DNA of 64,000 nucleotides from Anastatus disparis (Eukaryota > Arthropoda > Insecta > Hymenoptera > Eupelmidae). Shown here in pieces: positions 47,974 to 58,968 of the stretch (the first letter of the stretch is position 1; every line of letters starts with the position of its first letter). Position numbers and translations under genes: made by a program. The notes under the pieces are model-generated. The model did no database searches. It saw nothing but the letters and a program-made list of their open reading frames with translations, and was not told the origin of the DNA. The stretch spans positions 3,905,001-3,969,000 of the forward strand of contig JAFFSR010000249.1 of the NCBI GenBank assembly GCA_017163975.1, written 5' to 3'.

Positions 47974-48133
47974 TTGGGGTGCTTTATTTTTGTGAGTCCC
48001 CTTGCCTCTCACGTTGGGGTGCTTTATTTTCGTGAGTCCCCTTGCCTCTCACGTTGGGGTGCTTTATTTCCGTGAGTCCCCTTGCCTCTCACGTTGGGGT
48101 GCTTTATTTTCGTGAGTCCCCTTGCCTCTCACC
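47974..48133. repeat. 40-bp tandem repeat, four units, in the piggyBac
   Basis: Four units of exactly 40 bp (starting TTGGGGTGCTTTATTTT at 47974, 48014, 48054 and 48094) differ at only one or two positions. They lie at the 3' end of the transposase gene. Confidence 0.95.
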
Positions 48134-49689
48134 TCTAAATATTTAACTTTATGATAATGTCTTTTTGTGTGATATTCTTCAAAACATGAAGCTACGCATA
48201 AAGGAATATCACAATCAGAACACATGTATTTTGTTCGACTAGTCATTTTACGTAAAGCACACAAATGACACCTTCGACTTGTAACAAACCTTGGAAAATG
48301 ACGACCAACTAATCGAGTAGGAGGGCTAACAAGACGAGAAATGCTATCATTAGTATTATCCAATTTCAATAATGATCTAACAACCGATAATCGGAATGAA
48401 GGAAAGGGCATTGGTCCTTCATTTTTCATTTTATATAAAGAATGAGCATTAGATAAACTTAGATCAATAAGATGGAAAAATAACTTGCGATACCACTTCA
48501 TTGTTTTTCTAACTGTTTCGGTTATAGACAATTGTCTATCTACATTGTCAACACCACCCATATTTTGGTTGTATTCATGGATGCATCGTGGTTTTATAAT
48601 ATCCTCATTGGTTTGATAGTGTTTTTGCCAGTGGTACAGAACTCAGGTTCATGCACAGTTGTAAGCATGCAAACACTACGCTTATCTTGCCACCTGATTG
48701 CCATCCACAAATTATTATGAGCAACTTGAACTTCACCTCGCTCTAATTTATTTTCTAATTTTGGCATTCCTTTCCTATTTCTTTTTACCGTGCCACACAT
48801 TCCTGTATCGCGATCATGCAAAAATTCTGCCAATATGGGAGATGTATACCAGTTATCTATGTATATGACATGACCCTTGTAAAAATAAGGTTGTAAGAAA
48901 TGAGCGACAATATCCCCAGTAACACCCAAATCAAACTTCTGATAATCAGTATCAGCGCCAGTGTAGACAACAAAGCCCAAAATGAATCCAGTTTCACAGT
49001 CTACTAATTCAAAAAGTTTGATACCAAACCGATTTCTTTTCCAAGGAATATACTGCTTGAATCGAAGCCTGCCTTTCCATAATACTAGGCTTTCATCTAT
49101 GCACTGAGAATTTACTTTGTAGATAGTCTATTATTGGTTTTATTTTCACTAAAGGATGGTGAGCGATTTCCGAGGTATCTTCATTATTATGAAAATGTAA
49201 ATAGCGTAAGATTGCAAGAAACCTATCACGAGACATTATTTGACCGAAAATTGGAGTATGAAGCAGAGGATCTTTAGACCAATAGTCTTTCAAGTCACCT
49301 TTTCGAATGTGGCCCATTAGAATTAAAAGGCCAAGAAAACATTCAAATTCATCTTTTGTAAGAGGATACCAAGTTTTCTGATGGGATTGCCGATCTTCAT
49401 GATTCTGACTTCCATAGCGATTCATCTCATCTATAATTCTTTCAATCAGAGGGGAATCAAAAAAGTATTCAAAGTAATTGATTGGTTTATTCCCCGATAT
49501 AGAGATGTTAGGATTTATTTCAGAAGTACCTTGAAAATTTTTGATTGATGGATAAAAATACGCGTTTTCAAAAATTTGAGTCTCATCATAATCATTTTCT
49601 ACCAAATCAACTTCATGAATTTCCTCATTCTCCAAATCTTGTATTTCAGGTTCAGACTCGCCACTACTCCAAGCTTCAATATCAGCCAT
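48064..49689 (-). pseudogene. piggyBac transposase with two frameshifts
   Basis: The ATG at 49689 begins MADIEAWSSGESEPE, an acidic N-terminus typical of the family. The DDE_Tnp_1_7 core follows, with all three catalytic Asp in family context: IDESLVLWKGRLRFKQY (about 49085-49105), YIDNWYTSP (about 48850) and MGGVDNVDRQ (about 48545). The C-terminus has the Cys-rich zinc-binding domain (CHLC, CSDC, CxxxC; about 48180-48275). Only two disruptions are visible: a one-base shift at about 49112 and another in an A-run at about 48620. After the Cys-rich domain the frame enters a 40-bp repeat array that may have changed its last residues. Length (about 540 codons) is near the family norm. I infer recent inactivation. 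Confidence 0.85.
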
Positions 49690-50109
49690 TTTATCAAAAG
49701 TAATCGCTTGTAATTTTTTGACAACTTAGTAAATAAAGAGAATGATGAAATAATAAGAATATTATCAATAAAAAATCTTCTGCAAGAAAAAATAACTAAG
49801 TGTTGATCTGCTAAGAAACTAATAGTAATAAATAGTTCAAATAATCACTATGATAATGCGTTTTATCAAACGCAACACTATTTGTTTTGTATTTATAGCA
49901 TCAAAATACGTTGGTATACCAATTTTCAGGTCGAAATACCGAATAAAAAATTTGACCTTGAAATCACTATTCAAGGTCAAATATGCTTTTTAGAATGATA
50001 ACACTACGTTTCCTGTATTCAACATATAATATTACCCCCGAAACAATTCCAAAATAATATGATACCGAAGTGGTCGATATATCGACCAGTCCCGTCCTTA
50101 AAAGGTTAA

Positions 50110-50545
50110 CAACTATTTTTAATAAATTTAAACATTTACTTAACAAATATAATATTGATGCTTTTCCCAATATAAAAAATACCCTTGATGATATCATTTC
50201 TTTAGGTAAGAATAAGCTTAAAAAACTTGAAACAACACACTCAATATATTTATTTAACTGTAATAAATATTCTAGTTCATATACAGGTGAATCAAAAAGA
50301 CATTTGAAAGATCGTCTTAAAAACATAAAAATAATAAAAACACAAATTCAGTAGTAACTCGTCATATTATTGATAGTCCTGACCATAATTTCAATTAGGA
50401 AAACACCTAAATATTCGACATTAAACAGAACTTTAAAAAACGTCGGATAGCTGAAGCTATGTATATCAATTGTAATGAAAGTTCGATTAATGTACAGTCT
50501 GACACTTGTCAATTAAGCAGGACAGACAGTGGCATATGCTCTATT
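50110..50545 (+). pseudogene. Penelope-like GIY-YIG nuclease fragment
   Basis: Directly right of the piggyBac, the frame 50107-50354 reads through a Lys-rich linker, then IYLFNCNKYSSSYTGESKRHLKDRL, which aligns with the GIY-YIG nuclease of Penelope-like elements (normally IYxIxC...YxGxTxRxLxxR). The second half of the signature is degenerate (SSSYTG). A TAG follows at about 50352, and further scraps (HIIDSPDHNF, RIAEAMYIN) continue to about 50480. This is the other half of the element at 46860-47546. Confidence 0.7.
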
Positions 50546-51277
50546 TTCAGATAAATACATACTATTAATAATGCCCTCTTTTTTATCTACATTCATATTT
50601 GTATTATTTTACAATTGTCACACCCATGAGTAAATCTTGCGATTGCAGCGCTCTATCTCAGTTTCTGTTCTTACAACTCCAGATATGTCCTAACTGTTTA
50701 CATGCCGATATGGGTTTTACTTTATACTTTAATCTTTGCCATATTCGTCTGCGACTTTGACAACAACATTATCGTTTGTTAGCTTCTCACACAGTCGTTA
50801 TAATTAGCTTTTATCATGTATATTAATTGTAGGTCACATTTTTTGTGTATACGTGATATGTTTAGATATAGAGTACTGTACTACTCGGCATAATATGATT
50901 CTGAGTAACATATTACATCACAGGCTTCTTCTCTTTATACGACCATTAATTTGAGTTATTGTCCATGCTCATGAATTTTACTTTTAATATCCCATTACAT
51001 ATTCTTAAGATAGCAAATGCTATAAGATTGACAATAAAAAATTGTTGTGCTTTTATAATTTTTTAAAGAAATTTTACATGTAGTATCATATGTTCTTACA
51101 GATGTATAACTTTTGACCTGAAAAGGTAACAAAATAGTCACGAAAAGTTGTCATAAAAATAAAATACACTGAATTAGATCTGTTGTGTCTATACCTAACG
51201 TGGACTTACACGAAATTCTTTCCTATAAAAATCATTACCAGGATTTTAATTAAAAAATTTTTTATATAATATTTATT
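50546..51277. other. Unassigned DNA, probably the Penelope-like 3' region
   Basis: No motif beyond scraps. The end of the Penelope-like element could not be fixed. Confidence 0.35.
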
Positions 51278-51553
51278 GTGGGCACGGCACACATAAGTGC
51301 CACGCGCAACCAGCGCAGCGGCGCGCAAGCGAGTGACGTAGAGCGTTAACAAAGCGTTACAAGGAAAGCATGGCTCTGACAAACAAAGAGCGTCAGATCG
51401 TTCTCAACCTCACTACAGATAAGTATCTTTTATCTCCATTTTTCTCAGGCACTCAAGCCTTGTAATTTAGACTGAAAATAAAGTCCTGTTGTATATCTGT
51501 TTGGAATTATTATACCTTTCGACTTCCTCATCCTCGTAGTTTAGAAGACTACA
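51278..51553 (+). mobile_element. Probable BEL/Pao-type LTR
   Basis: A C+G-rich 276-bp block begins TGTGGGCACGG and ends AGACTACA, contains AATAAAG at about 51477, and is followed after one or two bases by GGTAACCCCGACTGC. That string resembles the primer-binding site of BEL/Pao elements, where GGTGACCCCGAC is usual. An ATG-led stretch at 51370 within it is too short to call. No second copy of this LTR is in the window. The superfamily rests on the primer-site resemblance. Confidence 0.45.
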
Positions 51554-53100
51554 TAGGTAACCCCGACTGCTGTTGGAGAAGAAGTAGCAGCATGGCCAAG
51601 CAGTGACCTGAGCAAAAACCAGTAAAGGCAGCACAGCGACGCGAAGCAGTGAGGCAGCCATTTTAGACGTGGAAACTTTTCGTTAAAGGTTAGAAAGCAT
51701 ATTTCCGCGTGCCGCGTTGTTGCAGATAGATACAAAAGATTTTTTCCGTGTGGTTAATTATAATTATAACGTTCCTTTTTTCCTTTTTTTGTGATAAATT
51801 GTTCAGTGCAGTAAAGCAAAAATTAATATTAAATTAATAAATAGAAAAATAGTGTAAAATCGTCGTTTCGGTGACAGATACAAAAAAATATAAATTAGTA
51901 AATTTAACATAAAAAAAAGAGAAACAAAAAAATATAAGTGAGAAGCTGGAACTTTCTCCAACTTCTCATGCGAGGGTTTTGTTGGGCATTTTTCTTTGTT
52001 TTTGGGTACGAGCAGCTCAGGGTGATGAGAGTGTGTTCACCCCACAGGATGCGTTCTTTATAGTGGCACCTTATCTGAAACTTTGGGGTCGTCTAAAGGC
52101 CAATAAATCCTAGTAGTTTTTTTTTTACATATATTAAGCATAATTAATGCGCGGACATACCGGGGGGAGTGATAGATCAAATAAATTTCTCTCCAAAAAT
52201 ATACAGGACGAAAATAATATATTTATACATATATATCTGAAAAACTTTCGGAGCTACCTGTATACTTCAAGTTTATATGATGCTCTGAATCGTTACGTCT
52301 CGAGTTATACGCACAATCGGAGTAGCAGTTACTCAGATTTGAGTTTCCCATGCGCCGACAGGGCATATGTAAAGCGACGGTTGTTGGTTAGTGAAAACGG
52401 CGTCAAGTACAGGTGATCGGAGCAGGCACAGTTCATTTTCAGTACATTGTGTGTCATTTTCAGCACACTGTTTGCGCTGAACGCGTGACGCTGGCATAAC
52501 GAAAGAGAAGAGCAACTGACAAGCAGGAAGTTTTTCAGTGAAATAATTCACGTTAAAGTAAAGTAAGCTTGAAACAAACAAGACGTTGAAAAAATAATTT
52601 TAAAAACATTGTTTATATTTCGAGATATTAAACGAAATTTGGAAATAATATTTGATTGAGCACACACAACATTCGAAGTTAAATTAAAATTTAATTTCAT
52701 TTTATGTTGGGGATATTACTGTACTGTGCCTTAATTGTGCAATAATTTTTTCTCAATTTTATTTCTTACGATAGGCTCTTTACACCTACCAGTTATCGGT
52801 ATTAAAGTTAATTATTCAACTTAATTTATATTTTATTCTTAGCTAATTGACTTCGAAAATTGTACGTATACTTATTTAATTTCGTGTTAATTTATTCGTG
52901 TATTGTCCATTGATTTAATATTTTATTTATTATATACATGTTAGTTTTGTCCTGATTTTTTATTTATTGTTGTCATTAAAGACCGGTAATTTTTGCTTTC
53001 AATATTGTTAGTACAGTTGATCGAGGACAGTTAGCTTGAAATATTCGTAACAAGTAATTGTAATTCGCTATTTAAGTGCGTAAGAAGCTTGAATCACAAA
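51554..53100 (+). other. Possible leader of the 53.1-kb gag-like gene
   Basis: About 1.5 kb without a gene. There are C+G-richer patches at about 51950-52110 and 52270-52520, but no motif I recognise. If the LTR at 51278 and the gag-like gene at 53101 belong together this would be the leader, but that link is a guess. Confidence 0.3.
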
Positions 53101-54152
53101 ATGGCGAAAAACGCAATTAATGTTAGTAAAATAGTCGATGAAAGAAATAGGTATGTGTTTACTGTGAGCAGCAGTACGCCCAAAAGTAATGAAAAAGAAA
53201 ACAAACGCGATAATTCTAAAAATCGAATCGACCATAATAAAATGTTCGCGTTCTCTCATGCCAACATAGAGGAAAATGGCGGTTATGATGACGCGTTAGC
53301 TAAAGAGACGTGAAGACTAGACAAATATTATAAACATAAGATATACGAATTGAGAAACAATTACGGAAGTAGTATTGATATTTTAAGAAAACGAATAGAA
53401 GTATTAGAGGTTAACGGTAACCAATAAAACGCGAAGGAATCGGCGTACGTAGATAGTAATGTTTGTGACACTCAACGAACAAACGATAAAAATCAAGTAT
53501 AATACACTAGAATAGACTATCAGCAATTAGTTCAATAAATTTTCCATTTTGGAAACATGATCCAGAAACGTAATTCGAGTTATTTAAGAAGCAGATGACG
53601 CTGCAAAACGTTAGCGACGATAGTATAGGCTCCATGTTATTAATCGGCAATTTAGATTGAGACATAATTCCAGAAACAGCGAATTCAGTTAAAACCTTAT
53701 GACAGAGATATAATAGCATGAAGGAATACTTGCTTAACAAGTACGGACAATCGCAAGAAGATCCCTTTAACGGATTATTTAGAAAATATCGCGCGTGAGG
53801 AGAAAAACCGTCTGATTCCTTGAGAGAAATATTAGACGTAACTGGCAATAACATCAAACGGGAAATAATTTTAAAAGCCTGAAAATTTAATTTGCCACCT
53901 AAAATTAAAAAGTTCTTAGTGGGCGAGATTAATGTAGCAAACGAAGCAGCTGTCGTGAACTGTCAATAACGAAGTTTATAAAAACAAATGTGAAGAAGAG
54001 GCCAATAAAGTATAATATGGGTGCAATAGACCATGATATAATATATGATGGACCGGGTGTAGATAAAGTGGATATTGACGCGCACATAGAGGCAATAGTA
54101 GGTAAAACGATCGATAAAGTAGTCTTAACTGTTAGGCTAGAATTTTATTAAT
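53101..54152 (+). pseudogene. Degraded gag-like gene
   Basis: The ATG at 53101 has a good context (CACAAAATGG) and opens 71 codons before TGA (about 53311). Coding-like sequence then continues in the same or shifted frames with at least ten stops. The block YNSMKEYLLNKYG, then GLFRKYR, PSDSLREILD, ILKA.KFNLPPKIKKFL (about 53715-53930) is arranged like a retrotransposon capsid region. The tail (about 54010-54150) is a clean open stretch with GPGVDKVDIDAHIEAIVGK. No zinc knuckle or pol. Many TGA and TAG stops suggest decay of CGA/TGG/CAG codons. Family not determined. Confidence 0.4.
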
Positions 54153-54463
54153 TTGTAAAGTTTAATTTATTGAATTTTATTTAATAGACTTAATTTATTA
54201 TTTTTATGAATTTTTAATTGTTATTGTAATATATTTTGTAATTTAGGATATTGATTCTTTAAGATAGGTGTCCAAGAATAAAATAATATATATATTGGCG
54301 TAGCGTAGCCTTAGACGGTAAGTATAAAATTGAGCTTACGAGCTGAAAACTCTTGGATTTTTATGCTATTAGTCTAGGAGCAATCGGAGTTTTCGTCGCC
54401 GATGAACGTTCAGTCACTCACCCAAGTTTTCAAGACGTATTTCGGCACGCTAATTATGAACGC
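54153..54463. other. Unassigned spacer
   Basis: AT-rich, then a more C+G-rich patch (about 54290-54460) that ends at the TIR element. Nothing recognised. Confidence 0.4.
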
Positions 54464-55203
54464 CGAGGGTGTTTTTTAAATAAATGTTTTTTTTAAAAGT
54501 TATAATCAATTTAATTGTTTAAAAAGCCATAGAAACAACACAATATATTATAATGATTTTTTAAACCTATATATTTATAGCTTATTTTCATAGAAATTAG
54601 CTCAATTTTGTTTAATTCAAAAATGTTTATTAGAACCCGAAATATTGCAAATTTAGTGATTTTAAGTTGCAAAATTACGCCTCGCGCTCAGTATTTGTTT
54701 TATAACAACGGTTCTACTTTGAGTTTTTTGACTTTATAGGTCTCATTTTAAAGCTTAAGCATTTCTGTATCGATATGTATTTAATAATATTTACATAAAA
54801 TATTGTTAATGAAAAGTTATAATGTTATAAATGTTAAAATTTCAGTGAAAAAAGTACTTTTTATTTGCTTATAAGATATTTTGACCGCCTTCTTCTAAAA
54901 ATAATGTATTAAAAATTACAGAAAAACAGAATTATTCCTTGTCTTACAACGAATAATTTCATGTATTATAAAGTTTAATTATCACTATTGGGTCAGAAAA
55001 AACAGCGATTTTACTGAAAGGTCCGCGAGCGCATCACCGCTTGAGGCGTAGAGTCGCGCAAGGCATATAAAAGAAAGGCGCTCAATATGATAGTTTTTTT
55101 CAAAAGTCATCTAGATGAATTTATGAACTCTCAATTAGTTTATTTGTTAAATATAACATTAATTATTATTTTTAAAAAAACATTTATTTAAAAAACACCC
55201 TCG
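54464..55203. mobile_element. Non-autonomous TIR element, 740 bp
   Basis: The ends CGAGGGTGTTTTTTAAATAA and its complement are inverted for about 36 bp with a one-base length difference in a T-run. The interior is AT-rich with a C+G-rich block (about 55020-55085) that contains TATAAAAG, but no open frame. No clear target duplication. Confidence 0.65.
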
Positions 55204-55654
55204 CAATTCGTAATCAGCGGGCCAAAATCATTGATGACATCGTAATATTAAGATAATAATAGAGATACTTACACAAATTTGGATGAACTGTCTCATTGAA
55301 TATATGATGCTTATCGTTGAAAAACAAATAAAAATAAGCTCTTAAATACCCGAAAAAACCAACGAAAATTAATGGTGACAAAAAAAAAAATATAGACATG
55401 TCAACAGCATACATTTTTTTTGTTGACTTTGCTGAATTGTTATTACAATGTCATTAACCTATGTTTTACAAATTAATAACCCGAATAATTGTATAAAACT
55501 TTAATCCATGTTAATTTTCAAGATCTTTAAGATTTATTAATTAGTAACAGTTTTCAGGTTTTTGTTTTTTGTATTTACATATCGTGTCTATTTATTTGTC
55601 TGCCCGTACCCAGCATCAATCTACTAAAAGGAGCACTAAAGGTAAGAATAAATT
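55204..55654. other. Unassigned DNA, right part probably LTR
   Basis: Nothing is recognised to about 55560. From about 55585 the phrase TATTTATTTGTCTGCCCGTA resembles one at about 16480, so this may be the beginning of the LTR that resumes at 57895. Confidence 0.35.
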
Positions 55655-55954
55655 ATAATAAAAATTCATGAGGACTTGGATAGAGGGCGTGCTCCGAGTA
55701 GCACGTAGGAAAGTGGGCTCCGTAAAAAAAGCTATTTTTTTGATTAAAAAAGGAAATTAATAATAAGAAAATTGTGTGGAAATTGTGAAGGAACATTAAT
55801 TAAGTGCATTTAGAAAAAAATAATAAAGAAAAGGAAAGGAAAAGTATAAAGAAAGGTTGGAAGTGTAGCGCACGAATTTGAGGTTAGCGTTAACAAAGGT
55901 ATAAAGAATCCACGCCGCGAAGTAACGGAAAAAAGTTTGAAAAGTATATGTAAA

Positions 55955-57258
55955 ATGAATAGCAACAAGGGTACAATGTTAAAAAGTAATGCAAAAGAAG
56001 CAAAAGATAAAGAAAAAGAAAAACTCATTAAAGGAGATAAAAGTAAATCGATTATAAAAGGACAAACAACTTTGTCTGAAAAAATGAAAAAAGTGTCATT
56101 CGAAGAAGTGGAACAAATTGAATTTGATAGAAGACAAAAATGGGAAGCTAATTGGGAAGAAAGAATTATGAACGAGATAAAAACAATAAAACAAGAAAAA
56201 CTAGATCTTGAAAAAAAAAGTATTGAAGAAAAAGAAAAAATGATTGAAATAATGGACAAACTAGAACGGATGGAAAAACGGTTGGAATTCCTAGAAGTCA
56301 AAGAAAGAGAGAGAGAGGAATACATTGAAAAAGTGACAAGCTCTGGTGGCGCTCCATCAGAGGGAGCTGCTGGCTCTCTATGGAGCTTAGCAAGCGCGGC
56401 AAGCGTAAGGAGCACATGTAGCTGCTAAAGTCTATCTAAAAGAGAAGTGGAAAAAGTGAAAAGGCTAATGAGTGAGCAAGATAGAAAAGAAAGAGTCGAC
56501 AATATTGCAATAAAAGGAGCACAAATAAAGGGTGGAGATATGATCAAACAAGTCGATGATCTTTTATATAATTATTTGGATGTAAAGGTTAAGGTAGAAA
56601 ATGCATGGCTAAGTAATAATGTGCTGGTTGCAAGGTTGGATAAGGTTGGTAAAAGAGAAGTAATGGCAAGGAAAGGAAGACTAGCTGGGACAAGAATTTT
56701 TATAGAACATGATTTGTCATATAAAGAAAGGAAAAAACAGGAAGAGATATATAAATGGTCTAAGGAAAGGAAAATCAAAGGTTGGGACGTTAGGGCTGGA
56801 CAAGGAAAGATATGGTTTAAGAGGAGGTCGAGTATATCTGTCCTTTTCTAATCAAAGAATTGATTTTTTCACAAAAACTACTAATTGTAGCAAAAAATAA
56901 AGAGATAGCCCCATCTTGTATCATAAAAAGTAATATTTTCTTCGATGAGGAAAAATTATTTTTATTGAGTTGTTTTGAAGAAAACCTTGAAAAACTTAAA
57001 AAATAGAGGTTAGGATGGAGAATCCAGTTTTTCAAAGTTTTCTTAAAAACAAAGCGTTAAAATAATTGTTCCTCATAAAAGAAAATATTGCTTTTTATTA
57101 TACGAAATGGGGCTTTCTTCTTATTTTTGCGACAATTATTAGGTTTTGTAGAAAAATGAATTTTTTGAATAGAAAAGGATGGGAATATACGACCTGCTCT
57201 TAAAGGTAAATGGAGAAAATGGGAAGAAAGACACCAAATTGATGAAGAAATGTACTAA
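55955..57258 (+). pseudogene. L1-like ORF1 protein gene, interrupted
   Basis: From the ATG at 55955 the frame encodes a Lys/Glu-rich region with a strong coiled coil (about codons 45-130), then a Gly/Ser/Ala-rich hinge. A TAA at 56426-56428 is followed in the same frame by EQDRKERVDNIAIKGAQI, an RRM-like region, and RIFIEHDLSYKERKKQEEI with the C-terminal domain. This is the order of L1-type ORF1p (Transposase_22), an RNA-binding chaperone for retrotransposition. The foldback element at 56821 splits it. Removing the insert and one TTAA rejoins the frame through WRKWEE to a TAA at about 57258. So apart from the insert, one stop codon is the only defect seen. Confidence 0.75.
56821..57199. mobile_element. 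TTAA-type foldback MITE (GAGGAGGTC family), in ORF1
   Basis: TTAA flanks both ends (56817-56820 and 57200-57203). Tips GAGGAGGTCG and CGACCTGCTC are complementary with one mismatch; the arms match with more differences than in the 26287 copy. Same family by sequence along its whole length. Confidence 0.85.
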
Positions 57259-57894
57259 GCGGGGAAGAATGCAGATGAGTGGTACGAAGATAAAAACACT
57301 GTGTAAATTTTATTTTATAAAAAGGATAGAATCGTAAAGAAATAAAGAAAATAATAAAGTGTGTGATGTAATGTGTGGAAAAAAATGTGTGGTAAATTAA
57401 ATATAAGGTTAAAATTAGAATGTGGGGTGTATGTGTGTATGGAACGAAATCTGTTTGGAAAAAAGGAAAGTGTGGACAGCCTGTATTTATAAGCTATAGA
57501 TCAAATTAAAAAAAGAAAAAAAAAAGTAAGAATGGTTAGAATGATTCGTATTAATGTACTTTAAGGTTAGGTATAAGGTATAGAACAGGCGATAATAAGA
57601 AGGCGGGTAGCATAAGGTTGTGAAATAAAATTTGTTTAAAAAAAAAGATATGTAATCAGTTTATAAGTAAAGAGTGAGTAGTGTGAGTGAGGTTTAAAAA
57701 AAAAAAAAAAAAAAGAATGGCTAGAATGATTAGTGGTAATGTAATTTTAAGGTTATTTACAATGTATGGCCCGAGTTATATGTATGATGTAAATTCTTTT
57801 TAGTTTTGTAAGAATTGATGTAAAAGTTTGTATCCAAGCCCATCTCTAGGCCAAGAGGCTGAGATTAATAAATAAATAAATAATAAAAATTTAT

Positions 57895-58211
57895 ATTCAA
57901 ATCATTAAATTATCTTTAATGGTTGTCCAATAGTGAAAGCAATCCCTCTTAGTCAAATATTAGTGAAGCTTTCTCCACCACTAAATTACACACATCTTCT
58001 TATTATACTTATATTGTTTAACTTTTACTACCATGATATTAACTTGAACATTTTCAAATAAATTCACTCAATCGAACGTATTCAGTTTAATATTCAATTC
58101 AATTCATACAAATCTAAATTATTCAATCCATCTATAAATTATTAATCAATTCAACATATACATTTACTAAAATATTCATTTTATTTAGTCCTGGTGAAAG
58201 CCAGGACTTAA
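57895..58211 (+). mobile_element. LTR fragment with terminal hairpin
   Basis: The last 30 bp (TTTAGTCCTGGTGAAAGCCAGGACTTAACA region) match the LTR end at 18611, including the TCCTGG/CCAGGA hairpin. The rest is AT-rich. No internal retroelement sequence follows; instead the foldback element at 58213 begins. Its left part lies before 55655. Confidence 0.5.
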
Positions 58212-58212
58212 C

Positions 58213-58584
58213 ACTGTTGAAAAAATTCATATGTATTTTTATATGAATTTTTTATATGAATTTTCAATATATTGAATATATATTTTTGTTTTATTTTTTT
58301 AATATTAAAAAATTCATATGAAAAATTAAAGGTTGAATTTTGAAGTTTTTTCATACTTTTCCCATATAAAAATAATGAGATGATCACCACGATTATAATT
58401 CATTTGAATTTTTTATATGAATTCTTTGTATAAATTTTTTATATGTATTTTTCATATAAATTTTTTATATGAATTTTTTAATGTATAAAACTGAAACAAA
58501 AATGCATATTGAATATATGAATAATTCATATGAAAAATTTATATTGAAAATTTATATGAAAATTTATATGAATTTTTTCAACAG
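58213..58584. mobile_element. AT-rich foldback element
   Basis: Tips CTGTTGAAAAAATTCATAT and its complement are perfectly inverted for about 19 bp. The arms are rich in ATATGAATTT repeats and pair imperfectly for about 140 bp, with a C+G-richer loop (about 58355-58400). It abuts the LTR end exactly. No target duplication was recognised. Confidence 0.65.
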
Positions 58585-58859
58585 GATATCGAGTCCCACA
58601 AAGCTTTCAAGCTCACTTAGATTTGTGAACCTCCCTATTTTACAGACATTATGAATCATATAAAGAATAATACCTATTAATGATTTATGTAACTGAAAAA
58701 TAATATCAAAAGTTTCTAACACCGTAATAACATTTGAATACGTAAATTGATTCATACATTTCCATTTTAAATGCAAATTTAAGAAAAGCCTTAAGCGATC
58801 CTATTGATTTTTAGAATATGATTATATTGCACTTAATAAATATTAAACAAACATCAATA
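58585..58859. other. Unassigned AT-rich spacer
   Basis: Nothing recognised. Confidence 0.5.
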
Positions 58860-58968
58860 ACACTTATAAAAATATAGAAATGATTATTTGTGAATTAAAA
58901 AGCGAACCATCAAAGCCTTTTCTGCACAGTGCTGTACAATTATGTCTCTTTTTTTTTAAACTGAATAT
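58860..58968 (-). pseudogene. LINE fragment, left of the solo LTR
   Basis: Read leftwards from 58968, the frame continues from 60293 without a break when the LTR and one ATAT are removed, for about 30 codons (QFKKKRDIIVQHCAEKALM). It stops at about 58888. It is part of the fragment at 60293-60925. Confidence 0.45.

Larger units (their letters stand above)
47551..50105 (-). mobile_element. piggyBac transposon, nearly complete
   Basis: TTAA flanks both ends (47547-47550 and 50106-50109). The tips CCTTTTAAGGACGGG and CCCGTCCTTAAAAGG are perfect 15-bp inverted repeats. A perfect 16-bp palindrome GGTCGATATATCGACC lies near each end (47657-47672 and 50072-50087), followed by AGTCCC in both cases. 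It is a candidate transposase-binding site. The element carries one transposase gene on the minus strand and is inserted in the Penelope-like element. Confidence 0.9.
55670..57879 (+). mobile_element. L1-like LINE with ORF1 only, nested in an LTR
   Basis: A 15-bp direct repeat with one mismatch flanks it (55655-55669 and 57880-57894). It starts GAGGACTTGGATAGAGGGCG, like the element at 16713, and ends with CTAGGCCAAGAGGCTGAGATTAATAAATAAATAAA. Between them lies an ORF1 (55955-57258, split by a foldback element) and about 600 bp of non-coding DNA. There is no endonuclease or RT gene, so it is an internally deleted copy that would need help in trans. Confidence 0.75.

Noticed and set aside
48064..49689. 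Domesticated piggyBac-derived host gene
   Set aside because: Perfect tips, TTAA flanks and two frameshifts show an ordinary recently dead transposon.
50070..50109. Methionine start of the 50070-50354 frame
   Set aside because: The start lies inside the right end of the piggyBac; only the part after 50106 belongs to the Penelope-like gene.
55810..56415. 201-codon Ser/Phe-rich frame on the minus strand
   Set aside because: It is the antisense of the Lys/Glu-rich coiled-coil ORF1 of the LINE.
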